This document shows positions 22,635 to 32,485 of a stretch of 64,000 bases of DNA, piece after piece. The translations under genes and the position numbers were made by a program. Location: NCBI GenBank assembly GCA_030762935.1, contig CM060887.1, positions 12,454,501-12,518,500 on the forward strand, given 5' to 3'. Position 1 is the first letter of the stretch, and the number at the start of each line of letters is the position of its first letter. A model generated the notes under the pieces. That model saw nothing but the letters and a program-made list of their open reading frames with translations, made no database searches and was not told the origin of the DNA. The DNA comes from Hymenopus coronatus. Lineage: Eukaryota; Arthropoda; Insecta; Mantodea; Hymenopodidae.

Positions 22635-22724
22635 CAATGTATAACGATATGTGTTACAAATCCAAATTTAATTATGTATATTTTAAAACTGGATTAACGC
22701 ATTTATTTTAGAATTAGAGGCTCA

Positions 22725-22885
22725 CTGAACGGTGCCATCGTGGCAACGCATGACTCGCATCAGGAGGGTCCGGGTTTGATCCCTAGCGATCACCCTATCT
22801 AGGGCCCATGAGTTTTTCGTGGTTTTCCCAGGTCAGCAGGCAAATCATGTGTGATGGTTCTGTTCTACTGCTACTGTCCTGTCCA
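22725..22885 (+). mobile_element. tRNA-headed SINE (SINE-4)
   Basis: A weak A-box region (gccatcgtggcaacgcatgac) is followed by a good B box (GGGTTTGATCCC at 22772) and the body 'ttttcgtggttttcccaggtcagcaggcaaatc..ggttctgttctact'. That body resembles the 3' domain common to many insect SINEs. A related body lies at 24250-24395. Confidence 0.65.
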
Positions 22886-23084
22886 TTACATTTTATTATG
22901 TCTTTGCCATTTGTTTCAACGTTGTAGAATCAGGCTACATTGTACGGCGGGTTGCGGCTGCTGTAGAGATTTCCTCCCTGGCGTCGTTGCTGGGGCCGCT
23001 CAGTTAGGTTACTGCTTCCTGGTGCTCATGGGTGGGAGCCCCTTCGGGGGTCACCGGGGCCGGGCGGTGTCGGAACATTAGGGA

Positions 23085-23265
23085 TCCCGGAAACATGCGA
23101 GTAGTTGAGAAATTTAATGCTGTGCCGGCATTTTGCCATGGTAGCTCAGTGGTGGAGCAACCGGCTAAAGACTGGGAGATCCGTGGTTCATATCCCTTCT
23201 ATGGCATTGCATTTTTCAGTCTGACTCTACCTATGCAACTCCTGCCCTACACACGGCTTGTGTGA
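23085..23265 (+). mobile_element. tRNA-like SINE (SINE-3), copy 1
   Basis: From 23137 a tRNA-like cloverleaf can be drawn: TGCCATG pairs with CTATGGCA at the 3' side, the D arm is GTAGCTCAGTGG..GAGC, and the anticodon stem is CCGG/CTGG with loop CTAAAGA. The T arm (GTGGTTCATATCC) is degenerate, so this is not a working tRNA. Upstream 'cggaaacatgcgagt' and downstream 'gactctacctatgcaactcctgccctacacac' recur in the other SINE-3 copies. Confidence 0.75.
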
Positions 23266-23900
23266 AGAAGGAAAATTAGGGATCCCGTGCATGGTTTCGT
23301 TCATCGTCACCCCTTGTAGCTCCCTCGCAGGAGTAACGGGAGAAGCACAATGGGCCGATAGCTTGTCCCCGTCCGTACCTTTGTCTTTATATTTCATATT
23401 TTATGGAGATATTCTTAAATGTGAACTATTTTAATTCAGAAAAGTATTAAATTAACAGTAAACTCCCGCTACCTTTTGCTCTTATGATTGCGCGCATGAT
23501 ACAAAACAGATGCTGTTTTCAACTCTTTAAGTCCCGGGCCTGGCATTCAGTATTCACAAATCCAATTCACAGCTCAGGGTAGACTCTAAATGTCATCGTC
23601 GCACCTGATTCACAATGGTGTGAAAATGTCTTTTGTTCCCTTTTCTTTTTAAGTACCGCTTTTATCAGATTATATTTAATTTAATCAATAATTAACACGT
23701 GTAACAACGTGACTATATAAGAAATGCTGCATTTGTTATTTTCATATAACATGTGAGCATTTCTGTTGCTCTGAGGTTTTAGTATTTTTAGTGGGCTTAT
23801 TTGTTAATTTCTATTATTTCGTGCAATAAAAATATGCAACAAAATAATTCATGCAATGTAGAGTTAAAGTACTAATGATAGTAATTCGCCATTGGGGTAT
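23266..23900. other. Unassigned sequence
   Basis: 23266-23400 still looks SINE-like in composition ('gggatccc..' is repeated from 23080). The remainder is AT-rich with nothing recognised. Confidence 0.3.
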
Positions 23901-23904
23901 GTCA

Positions 23905-24235
23905 TCTCAAAATAATTTGAGATGACCTTGTGGTTTACGGAAACATGCGAGTCACTTGAGGAATTTAATTCGTGCCGGTATGTTACAATAGTAACTCAGT
24001 GGTAGAGCAACCGGCTAGAGACTGGGATATCCGGCCGCGCCATGGCCGAGTTGTTAGACCACTCGCCTCTCTCCTAGACGGCCCGGGTTCGATTCCAAGC
24101 GACTGCATGTGAGATTTGTGGTGGACTAAGCGGCGTTAAACACTACAGAAAAAAGCGGGATATCTGTGGTTCAAATCCCAGCTATGGCATTGAATTGTTC
24201 AATTTGACTCTACCTATCTATTATTTTTGGTATAA
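23905..24235 (+). mobile_element. SINE-3, copy 2, interrupted by SINE-2
   Basis: The leader 'ttggggtatgtcatctcaaaataatttgagatg' contains a palindrome and also occurs in the copy at 59010-59185. It is followed by 'gtggtttacggaaacatgcgagt' and the tRNA-like head (AGTAACTCAGTGGTAGAGCA..). The head is split after GGGATATC by a 125-bp SINE-2 and resumes with TGTGGTTCAAATCCCAGC. Confidence 0.8.
24032..24156 (+). mobile_element. Short SINE-2 inside the tRNA-like part of SINE-3
   Basis: Head ATGGCCGAGTTGTTAGACCAC (A box) and CCGGGTTCGATTCCAAGCG (B box), then 'tgtgagatttgtggtggac', as in the SINE-2 at 52204. It is flanked by GGGATATC at 24024-24031 and 24157-24164. It ends after only about 125 bp with an A-rich tail (cactacagaaaaaagc), so it is a 3'-shortened form. 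Confidence 0.85.
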
Positions 24236-24249
24236 TTTTTGCTTCATTG

Positions 24250-24600
24250 AGTACTGTAGGACTGAAGTGAGATTTTCATGGGGCCGATTCCCTGGCCGAT
24301 TCCCAGATCGATAGGCGAATCTGGGGTAGCTCCTGTTCTACCGCGAACTTACGTCCCTCGATTTCTGCTCCTCACCCCTCATTTCTTTCGTCTATTTCAT
24401 CTTGAAGTGTTTTAGGGTCACAGAACCGAGCATAGGTAAAGATTTCTCCCTGACACTTGACGCCTGAATGGAGCTAGATGGTTTCCGAAATCACTTGGGT
24501 TGATGGTGCCGACAGAATTGGTTTTCTGGAATAGTTAAGGAACCCCGTCCTTGTCAGCGCACATTATTATGTGAATCTGGTTCGGGTCAACCCTTCCTCT
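24250..24600. repeat. SINE-4-related body plus unassigned DNA
   Basis: 'gattcccagatcgataggcgaatctggggtagctcctgttctacc' resembles the SINE-4 body. The following 200 bp to 24600 are of mixed composition and unassigned. Confidence 0.45.
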
Positions 24601-25165
24601 TAGGGGTGACGTTATCCGCTACTACTGACCAATCCTAATGCCCCAAAAATTGCAACAAATAATTGACTATAACGACACAACTATATATCTTTTACTTTCT
24701 TTGCAACACGGCTTTTAATTGTTTGTGAGTTCTTAACCTAGAGGACGACCTAGAGGTTGACTTCAGCACTTCCACAAATATAATTCATGTATAAAAGCAG
24801 GAAGCTCTCTTCATCACGTTGAATATTAATAAATAAAGAGAGAAGACACGAAATTGACACCAGGATAGCAAAGTGGGACAACCGCTTGTAAGGAGATATA
24901 CAAGCGAGTGGAATTGCAAGTCTCGGCCACGTTCCATTTTATCCCTTCCCTCTACTTTATTCATTTGGCTCTCAAGAGCGCTACCAAAATGAAGACTTAG
25001 ACGCTTACCAACACCTGCAATAAAGCATAAAATAATTGACATTTTAAAAATGCATCGTTCATCTGCAATGCTTCCGTTGCTTGGAATGTAGCTTTCATCT
25101 CTCGCGAGAATATGCGATTCTTTCCTAGAGATGCCAAATCAAAGTTACATCAGGATGTTTTGATA
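24601..25165. other. Unassigned sequence
   Basis: An 85-codon minus frame (24785-25042) has no recognisable domain. No repeats were seen. Confidence 0.3.
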
Positions 25166-25180
25166 AACATATTACTTATT

Positions 25181-25234
25181 AACCCAAATAATGTATACTT
25201 TAAGAGTTTAATAAATGTATACATTATTTGGGTT
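25181..25234. repeat. Perfect 18-bp inverted repeat (hairpin)
   Basis: AACCCAAATAATGTATAC (25181-25198) is the exact reverse complement of 25217-25234, with an 18-nt loop. With a 3-nt bulge the stem extends through TTACT on the left and AGTAA on the right. It sits at the 5' edge of a mariner relic. Confidence 0.85.
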
Positions 25235-25237
25235 AGT

Positions 25238-25830
25238 AATTAATTTAAATTATTGTAAAATTTATTCTATTTCTCAACATAATCGTCATTGCTATCAAGG
25301 CATTTGCCACGTGGCACCAGTTTTTAAATGCCGATTTTATACTTTTCTACCAACGAACTTATTCGGTTTTTTGAATGCACAACATGTTCAGCCAATCGAA
25401 TTTTATAGGCAAATAACGTAAGTGTATGGTGATAATGCAATGGACGAGTTTTCAGTGAAGAAATGGCGCATATTTACAAGTAATCAAGGAAGAACCAGTG
25501 TGTACGACAGAGAACGGAGTGGAAGTTCATCAATCGTTATGGAGGAATTGAAAGCAAATGTTGATAAAGAATTCAAAAAATTTATGTTACACTTTGGACA
25601 CTGCCCATGACTTTTTGGGTGAAAAAAAAATTCCCCAGCCGATGGAGACCTCAAAGTGGCAGTGACATCTTGGCTGAGATTTTTAGCGGTGGAGGAGTAT
25701 AACATCTGCATTGTAAAACCACGTGACAATAAATACCTTGATAGCAATAACGATTACGTTTTATAAATACTGCAAGATACTGTAACTTTGTAAACAAAGT
25801 TTTGTGCTGATATCTTTCATTATTATTAAG
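25238..25830 (+). pseudogene. Mariner relic, internally deleted (older family)
   Basis: The plus frame at 25370-25600 reads LNAQHVQPIEFYRQIT, then VYGDNAMDEFSVKKW and SVYDRERSGSSS. This corresponds to the helix-turn-helix and linker of mariner transposases, as in 'LNARKVKPIEIYRQICEVYG' of the younger copy at 27977. The C-terminal region (LKVAVTSWLRFLA and EEYNICIVK) follows at about 25650-25720. The catalytic domain between them is absent. It is the same family as 27255-28627. Confidence 0.75.
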
Positions 25831-25834
25831 TTCA

Positions 25835-26017
25835 CTCGGGAATTTCCTCAAAATCTCCGTGTCGCATACCTGGAATATACCAAACTTATATACCAAGTAT
25901 GATATTTTATCGATTTTTCGTTTTTGAGTATATAGTTCACACACATACACACACCTTTTTTCTAAAAATGCTTTTTTTTGGATACAGGGAACCCTAAAAC
26001 ACCTATTTCCGGTGAAA
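25835..26017 (-). repeat. Rep-1 P-half fragment, fused to inverted copy
   Basis: It runs from 'tcctcaaaatctccgtgtcgcatacctgg' to 'tccggtgaaatctcag', stopping 100 bp short of the P-end where an opposite copy starts at its GT tract. Confidence 0.75.
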
Positions 26018-26720
26018 TCTCAGTGTGTGTGTGTGTCCGTGAACACGATAACTCAAAAACGAAAATTCGGCAAAATACCAAACTTGGTATTTAAGTTTAG
26101 TGTCTACCAAGGATGCGACACGAAGATTTTGAGAAAAATCCCCCCACCCCAAACTACCCTTTACATGGAACTTTTTTCGAAAATTTTGATTTTCTCAAAA
26201 ATGGCTCTAACGATTTTGATTAAAATACCATATATTAAATATGTTTACCTGACAAATAAAATGTTTATCTTGAATTTTCTGGGAATAGCCTCTGAAAACT
26301 ACTTTATTCTGGGTGAATTTTACGGAATTTTGCATAAATGCTAAACCTTATGAGCTGGACAAAAACTTACCACACAAAAATGTAGAGCCCATTAAAACAC
26401 ACACTTTATGTAGTATAAACATTTTTCATGGAGTTGATCGTTTTTTAGATATTCCTTGTTTTTGGTTTCAGATTTGAAAAACTTAACTTTTGTCATACAT
26501 GAATTTGTCAACTCCTGTCCTTACAAATAAAGGAACTTCAGTCACAATAACCAGCTTTTGACTATCACTTTAACCTATATTTCTCCCTTATTTCTCTTCT
26601 GCTTACAAGGAAGCAAGTAAAAAGACTATTAATTTTTTGTCGATTAGCATGAAATAAAGCTTTTTAACAATAATTTGTTGCAGAGATGTAGAGAAAGGCA
26701 TGTGAATGGAACACATTATG
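26018..26720 (+). repeat. Rep-1 copy lacking the P-end
   Basis: It starts in the (GT) tract (26023-26036) and continues through all S-side boxes to 'gatgtagagaaaggcatgtgaatggaacacatta'. The frame DIYLTNKM-type (seen as YLTNKMFILNFLGIASE) is open here for about 110 codons. Confidence 0.87.
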
Positions 26721-27250
26721 TTTTTTTTTTTTTTTTTTTTGTCTTTGTAGTCCGTATGTAAAGGCATACATTAGAGCTGGAATCGCCACTGTCTTATGAT
26801 ATTTTAAGCTAGATTCAGGATATAGTATTTATTCAGCGTTTATATCAAGCTTCTCGTGGTTCAACTCTGCAGCGAGATCGACCGATAACTGAAACACAGG
26901 GACATTAAAATGTCTGCCAAGAAGCAACGTGTCGGTATGCCTCTTTGGCAACTAAAGGCAGACGTTGTTGTAGTGATTCATCAACTAAGCAGCAGCAGCA
27001 GCAGCGGTTTGAATGAATGTTGAACTATCTCCAACTTGAAAATTACTCACTACTAATTCAAAATGTTACTACTGAGGCCAGAAATTGTCTCCTACCGCAG
27101 TTATTTCTATAAGTCTTATATAAGTTGTCGACAACCAAATGAAACTGTCTCCGCGTGAAAAGGACATTCATTATTGATAAATTTCAGAATTGTGTAGGAA
27201 GACATTCATGTATTCTCATTTGAAAGCTTGAAACGTCTCCTGTAATTTAT
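26721..27250. other. Unassigned sequence
   Basis: Poly-T (26719-26741), a short CAG run (26991-27003) and AT-rich DNA. No family was recognised. Confidence 0.3.
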
Positions 27251-27814
27251 ATCGCAGGTTCATCCAGAAAATAAAAGAAGATTTGGTATAACTAAATAAC
27301 AGATGATGTCAACATAAAACTTTATTTACAAAATTATAGCACCTTACGTATTTCTCAAAGTAATCGCATTGTTGTCAAGGCATTTATTGTCACGTGCTAC
27401 CAGTTTTTCAACGCAAGTTTTTGTACTTTTCTACCCCCCAAAGACTTAGTTTTCTGAATGCATAAAATGACCCGCCAATCGAAATTTATAGGCAAATAAC
27501 GCACATGTATGGTGATAATGCAATGCAGGAAGAATCAGTTTGCACAACGAACACTGAGGTGATCACTCGTTATGGAGGAGTTGAAAGCAAATGGTGATGA
27601 AAACGTTTGGGAAACCGGCGTTTCACTTTGGACACCTTACATGACTGTTTGGTTTTAAAAGAGTTCCCAACTGATGATCTAAAGGCGCTAGTGACTTCCT
27701 GGTTCAGATCTTTCGCGGGAGAAGATTACAACATCGGCATTGAAAAACTGCTACCATTATAACAAAAGCCTTGAGAACAATGGCGATAACGCTGTAAGGT
27801 ACTGTAAGTTTGTA

Positions 27815-28551
27815 CGAGGTACGTCCAGAAAGTAAGTTCCGTTTCAATTTATCTCCGCTGCAGCGCTGCGATCGCAGTTCCGCTCATGCGCGGTAGATGC
27901 TCTGTATTAAGGAGAAGAAACGTGCGCCATTTTGAGATCGCTGTCAGCCATATACGCTTTGTTGTGCTTGTTTACAATGTCGGTGTTGATTAAAAATCCC
28001 GCCGCCTGTGAAATCAGATCTGTGATTCGTTTTCTGAATGCTAGGAAAGTGAAACCAATTGAAATTTATCGGCAAATTTGCGAAGTTTACGGACAAAATG
28101 CGATGAGTGATTCAGTGGTGAGAAGATTGGTCCGACAGTTCAATGAAGGATGTAGTGAAGTGCACGACAACGCACGACCACACACTGCAAATGTGACGAA
28201 AAAGCTACAGGGATTTGGCTGGGACGTGTTTGACCATCCTCCGTACAGCCCTAACCTCGCTCCTAGCGACTTTCATCTGTTCTTACATCTCAAGTCTTTC
28301 CTTGGCGGTCAACACTTCAACAATGTCGAAGAGCTGAAAGAAAATGTTTCCAACTTTTTGAAGACACAGGCGGCAAACTTCTATGAAGAAGGTATACAAA
28401 AACTTGTGCCACGCTATGACAAATGCGTGCAAAATTTCGGCAGTTATGTGGAAAAGTAGTTTAAGAGTTGTAGAATTTTTTGCAATAAATAATTATTCTG
28501 TATCAATTTAATTTTATTACAAAACGGAACTTACTTTCTGGACGTACCTCG
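27815..28551 (+). mobile_element. Young mariner, internally deleted, perfect TIRs
   Basis: A perfect 30-bp terminal inverted repeat starts CGAGGTACGTCCAGAAAGTA at 27815 and is mirrored to 28551. TA dinucleotides flank it at 27813-27814 and 28552-28553, the mariner target duplication. At 737 bp it is about 550 bp shorter than a typical 1.3-kb mariner, and the loss lies within the transposase gene. Perfect ends imply recent mobilisation in trans by a full-length relative. Confidence 0.93.
27977..28459 (+). CDS. Shortened mariner transposase (in-frame deletion)
   Basis: The open frame encodes about 160 residues from ATG 27977, chosen over the upstream ATG 27932 because MSVLIKN..RSVIRFLNA matches the usual mariner N-terminus. 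Residues 1 to about 60 form the helix-turn-helix DNA-binding region (KVKPIEIYRQICEVYGQNAM, then RRLVRQFNEG). At SEVHDNARPHTA the sequence jumps to the second catalytic aspartate (HD), followed by PPYSPNLAPSDFHLF with the third aspartate and the usual C-terminus ending GSYVEK. The first catalytic Asp and its surroundings (WVTGDE-type motif) are deleted, so the protein cannot be an active transposase, although it may still bind inverted repeats. Full-length family members are about 345 residues. The frame is uninterrupted, which is unusual for this window. Confidence 0.85.
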   Translation: MSVLIKNPAACEIRSVIRFLNARKVKPIEIYRQICEVYGQNAMSDSVVRRLVRQFNEGCSEVHDNARPHTANVTKKLQGFGWDVFDHPPYSPNLAPSDFHLFLHLKSFLGGQHFNNVEELKENVSNFLKTQAANFYEEGIQKLVPRYDKCVQNFGSYVEK

Positions 28552-28639
28552 TAAATAAAGCTTTGTGTCGACATATTCCGTTGTTATTTAGTTTTGATAA
28601 ATCATTTTTACTTTCTGGACGCTCCTGTCACTTGTACAA

Positions 28640-29388
28640 ACTGTACCTAAAAGTCTAATTTTTCTATGTACTTCATATTAATCGAAATAAAACTTTCCAC
28701 AAACAGTTCAATGATACGTTTTGTTATAGGTACTATAGGGATAGAGGAAAATGAATCTATAGCCAATGTTTACAATAGCGTCTATATACTCGACTTGAAG
28801 ATTTGATACTCTTTCCATGATATCGCGACAAATGTCTGAATAGCGATAGCACAACGTTTTGGATTTAAAGTAATGATAACGGATATATCAGAAATGGCTG
28901 ATACCATAAAAGTTTGTCTTTTTTTGTTTTTTTTTTTTTGTTTTAAATAAATTGTGTGCTTTAAGGAGATCTATATTTTCTGCTTAGTAAGCTTTGTGTA
29001 TATTTTATGATTTACCAGAAATATAACATTATGCAAAATTCATTTAAAATGAATGCTCACAGGCTATTCCCAGAGATTTCAACATACACCTTCTATTTAT
29101 CACGAAACTATCTTAAATATATGGTACTTTTAAACAAAATCATAGGCCCATTTTTGAGAAAATCTAAATATCGAAAGAATTTTCCGCTTAAAGAGTAGTT
29201 TGGAGTGGGGGATGTTCTTCAAAAATGTCGTGTCACATCAATGAAAGTTTCAGAACTTAAATGCCTAGTTTGGTATTTAAAGAAGTTTTCATTTTTCAGT
29301 TATGCTTTTACTGAAAATGCTGGTTTTTATTCAGAGAGCCTCAACCATACAAATATCGGTATCGAATATCCTCTCTACCTTATTTAAT
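28640..29388 (-). repeat. Rep-1 copy, diverged
   Basis: It runs from 'tctatgtacttcatattaatcgaaataaa' through 'cacaggctattcccagagatttcaa' to 'ggtatcgaatatcctctctacc'. The CA tract is lost and both termini are eroded. Confidence 0.75.
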
Positions 29389-29795
29389 TGTTTGTAATGA
29401 AAACGGAGATATTTGTAACGTTTAATATGTTGTTGCTCGTTTAAAGGACATAACAAGTGACTTGTGTTTTCACGGTGGAAAATTTGAAGGACACAGTTGT
29501 TCCCAGTGTTTCCAAACGCTTAATGAAGTACATGCATTATTAATGGTAGTTGTAAGCTTTTATTTCTGTTGCTTTTTCTGTTGTTTAAATGTTGACAGTA
29601 TTGCTCCAAGTGTCCCATAATGCAACGCTATGTCGTGGATCCTTGCAGTTTTTAATATCACAATGTGAATGTTTTAATTACCAGGGACTATAGTATGTGG
29701 TTTTAAATGTGTGTATTAAATAAGGAATATCACGACTTGGACCGCCTGACGATGAATAAAAGAGATGACCAAGGTATTTCATTCGCTATATTTTA
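29389..29795. other. Unassigned sequence
   Basis: AT-rich DNA without recognised motifs. Confidence 0.3.
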
Positions 29796-29796
29796 A

Positions 29797-30345
29797 GGTC
29801 GCTCTGCGAGGTTAATGATTATCTTTTATACCTAAGATTGTGGGTTTAAACCCGACGGAGGGCGATGGATTTTTTTCCGACTTAAAAATCCTTAGCATGG
29901 CTTCCTTTGGAAGGGAAAAGAAATGGAAATGGAGTTTTATTTATGAACGCTCTTTAACTGCTGTGGTTCTCAGCGTCCCATTCTCTACTGGGCCTGATCA
30001 GAGGTCTCCTTTAACATGCTTGAGGCTCTTTTATGAGTCGTAAATCTACGACATGGAACCAACGGCTTAATTTCCCTTCGGAAGAAAGCCATGCTAAGAA
30101 TTTTTAAACCCAAAAAATCCATCGTTCTCCGCCGGTTTTGAATCCGCGACGTTGAGTAAATGAAGTTAGCATGATGAGCATTACACCACGGAGGGCGACT
30201 GAGGACGGGAAGTAAAGCCGTTGGTCCCGTGGCATAGATTTACGGCACGTCAAAGGACCTCAAGCCTGATAAAGAGGTTTCTGAGCAATATAGAATGGGG
30301 CGCTAAAAACCATAGCAGTTAAAGAGCATCCATAAATTAAACTCA
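29797..30345 (+). mobile_element. SINE-1 interrupted by an antisense SINE-1
   Basis: The outer copy begins GGTCGCTCTGCGAGG (worn head), has the B-box region GTGGGTTTAAACCCGACGG, and runs to 'cttcctttggaaggg'. After the inner insertion it resumes at 'gggaagtaaagccgttggtccc' and ends 'cagttaaagagcatccataaatt'. Without the insert it would be a normal SINE-1 of about 285 bp. Confidence 0.85.
29922..30202 (-). mobile_element. Antisense SINE-1 nested in SINE-1
   Basis: The full-length minus copy has its 3' block (atggagttttatttatgaacgctc) on the left and its head ending CACGGAGGGCGAC on the right, with 'gcatgatgagcattacacc' as A-box region. GGAAGGGAAAAGA (29909) and GGACGGGAAGTAA (30203) at the two junctions look like an aged target duplication. 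Confidence 0.82.
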
Positions 30346-30910
30346 ATTACATTTTTCTTGGAGCGTGTTCTTGGCAAGCACGTACCATGAAAACAAACGG
30401 GTTTCTACTTGTTTGTTTCAGCAAACCTGTTCTAGCTGGCAGGTAAAGAACCTACTCAAACGACTACCTGTGATTCGGAAAGTTTCGAATGCGAAAAATA
30501 CTATTTTTGGTTAACCACGAGTATCTTATAAATTATAGATGCATATGAATATGATACATGTTATTTGTTGAAATAGTTGTACATGTATTGGAAATAACTT
30601 AACATTTGTTCCAAAACAAAATAGCTGATAAGAACAGGAACGAGTAAGAGAATAGAAGGGAGCAGAAGAATAGTACGTGTTTCGTCTGGCGCGTTAAAGT
30701 CTGGTTTTGTAAACAGTTTGGCCAAAGTAAAATGTGAAAGAAGACACGCTAGCAGCTGAGGTAGCACGTGTAAGGTGGCATTGCTATACTGTGCAACGCC
30801 CATGAAATACAGCAGCGGATGCTAATGAAGGGCTGAGACCACTTCTCCAATACATTTCCTTTGCTGTGTTGTTTCTGTCTTTATAGCTTGCTCTTATATG
30901 ATATACCTAC
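30346..30910. other. Unassigned sequence
   Basis: No recurrence or domain was seen. The 80-codon minus frame (30561-30803) is unremarkable. Confidence 0.3.
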
Positions 30911-30912
30911 AA

Positions 30913-31789
30913 AACATCTGATGCGTTCCATTCAAATGACGGAAAGTAGTAGGGAAATAAGGGAATACACTAGGCCAAAACGATAGTCAAATCTTTTAAA
31001 AGCTGGTTGCCATGTGATTGAAATCCGTTTCTATGCATGACCAGGAATTGAAAAATTCCCGTATGTGAAAAACGTAAGTATTTTAAAACTGAAACCAATA
31101 ACAAGGAACATCTCAAAAACGGTCAACTCAAAAAAAAAAAAAATAAAAAAAAAAAAAAAAAATAATATGATATAAATTATGTGTTTTAACAAGATCTACA
31201 TATCGTCCGATATGACCAATCAGGTTAAAGAACGTTAAACTACAAAAAACAAAACAAAAAAATCACACACACACAAGAACATCTACATATTCTGTGTAGT
31301 AAGTTTTTGTTTATTTCTTATTGTTTATTAGTAGTGCAAAATCCAGCAAAATTCATCCAGAATAAAGAGGTCTTCAGAGGCTATTCCCAGAAAATTCAAG
31401 GTGCGTTATATTTGTCGTGTTAATCCTTTCATATACATTATTTTAATCAAAAGCGTTAGAGCCAGTTTTAAGAAAATCAAAAATGTCGAAAATGTTTCCA
31501 TGTAAAGGCTAGTTTTGGGTGGGAGAATTTTCCAAGTCTTCATGTCGCATCTTTGGAAGATACTAAACTTAAATGCCAAGTTTATTATTTTACCAACTTT
31601 TCGTTTTTGAGTTATCGTATACACCGATACGGACTGACACGGACACACACACAGACGGATCTTTTTCTAAAAATATTTTTTTTTTACTAGGGGACCCCAA
31701 AAGCTATATTTCCGGTGAAATGCTGGTTTCGAATTTTTGGGTGAAATACAATACTTCCTCTATACACCATGTACATAGTTCATGTACAG

Positions 31790-31799
<10 letters not shown>
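30913..31799 (-). repeat. Rep-1 copy with S-region deletion and A-rich inserts
   Basis: The S-end 'catctgatgcgttccattcaaatga' jumps to 'agtagtagggaaataagggaatacac', a deletion of about 120 bp. A-rich tracts interrupt the middle (31130-31162, 31235-31275). The P-end is 'acaccatgtacatagttcatgtacagaaagtaaaaa'. Confidence 0.82.

Positions 31800-31842
<43 letters not shown>
31797..31842. repeat. Poly-A tract at a Rep-1 P-end
   Basis: About 46 consecutive A residues directly extend the AAAA of a P-end (GTAAAAA). An expansion of the terminal A run is the simplest explanation. Confidence 0.9.
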
Positions 31843-31844
<2 letters not shown>

Positions 31845-32448
31845 CTGTAGATGTCCAGTGAATTAAAGATGACAATTATGTAATGAGACAGTGACTCCTG
31901 AGTTTAGAAGTTCACAAAATGTTTTAATGAGAAAGCCCTGAAAATCGGAAATAGCATCTGCTGTATAATAGTTATGATTATGAACAAATTGATACAACTG
32001 CAGCCGTTCATAATAATAATAATAATATCAACTACCGTGAAGGAAGTTTATCAATGTTCTGAAGCGCATAAGATCATAAAAGTATTATCGGAATAAACGT
32101 TCATATGTGCGACTGTGTTGGTAATATAGGATAAGATCAGCCCTGGGAGTGGGGGGGGGTTGGTAAACAGCGCGGGAGTGTGACGTCTCCCCACTGCACC
32201 TGAAGTTACTATCAAGACTGTTGCTCATTATGCAAAGTACAACAGTGGCAGAACCAACTCGCGAGTGGCAGTCTTTCTTCCTCAAATAAGGCTTTAGAAA
32301 CATTTTTTCGGGCGCTTAAGTAGAACGCTGGCACCTTTTTCTCGACACTAATGTGTCAATGTCAAACTTAATTGTAGATACAGAGAAACGCAGCATTGTT
32401 AGAAGGGTATCGTCATTCCGCAATTTATCATCATTTAAAAAATATATA
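31843..32448. other. Unassigned sequence
   Basis: Contains an ATA microsatellite (32013-32030) and a G-run (32148-32158). No domain or family was identified. Confidence 0.3.
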
Positions 32449-32485
32449 CGAGGGTCGGCTGATAAGTCTCGGGCCTCGCATAGAT

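Larger units (their letters stand above)
27255..28627 (+). mobile_element. Old mariner relic hosting a younger mariner
   Basis: The left end CAGGTTCATCCAGAAAATAA and the right end read in reverse (CAGGAGCGTCCAGAAAGTAA from 28627) are matching degraded inverted repeats. Inside, 27330-27800 aligns with the relic at 25238-25830, including 'ccaatcgaaatttataggcaaataac', LKALVTSWFRSFAGEDYN and IGIEKLL. It is interrupted at a TA by the element 27815-28551 and resumes at 'aaataaagctttgtgtcgac' (compare 'aaacaaagttttgtgctgat' at 25793). Confidence 0.8.

Noticed and set aside
23137..23208. Functional tRNA gene
   Set aside because: The acceptor and D arms fold, but the T arm is degenerate and the unit is one of several SINE-3 copies with shared flanks.
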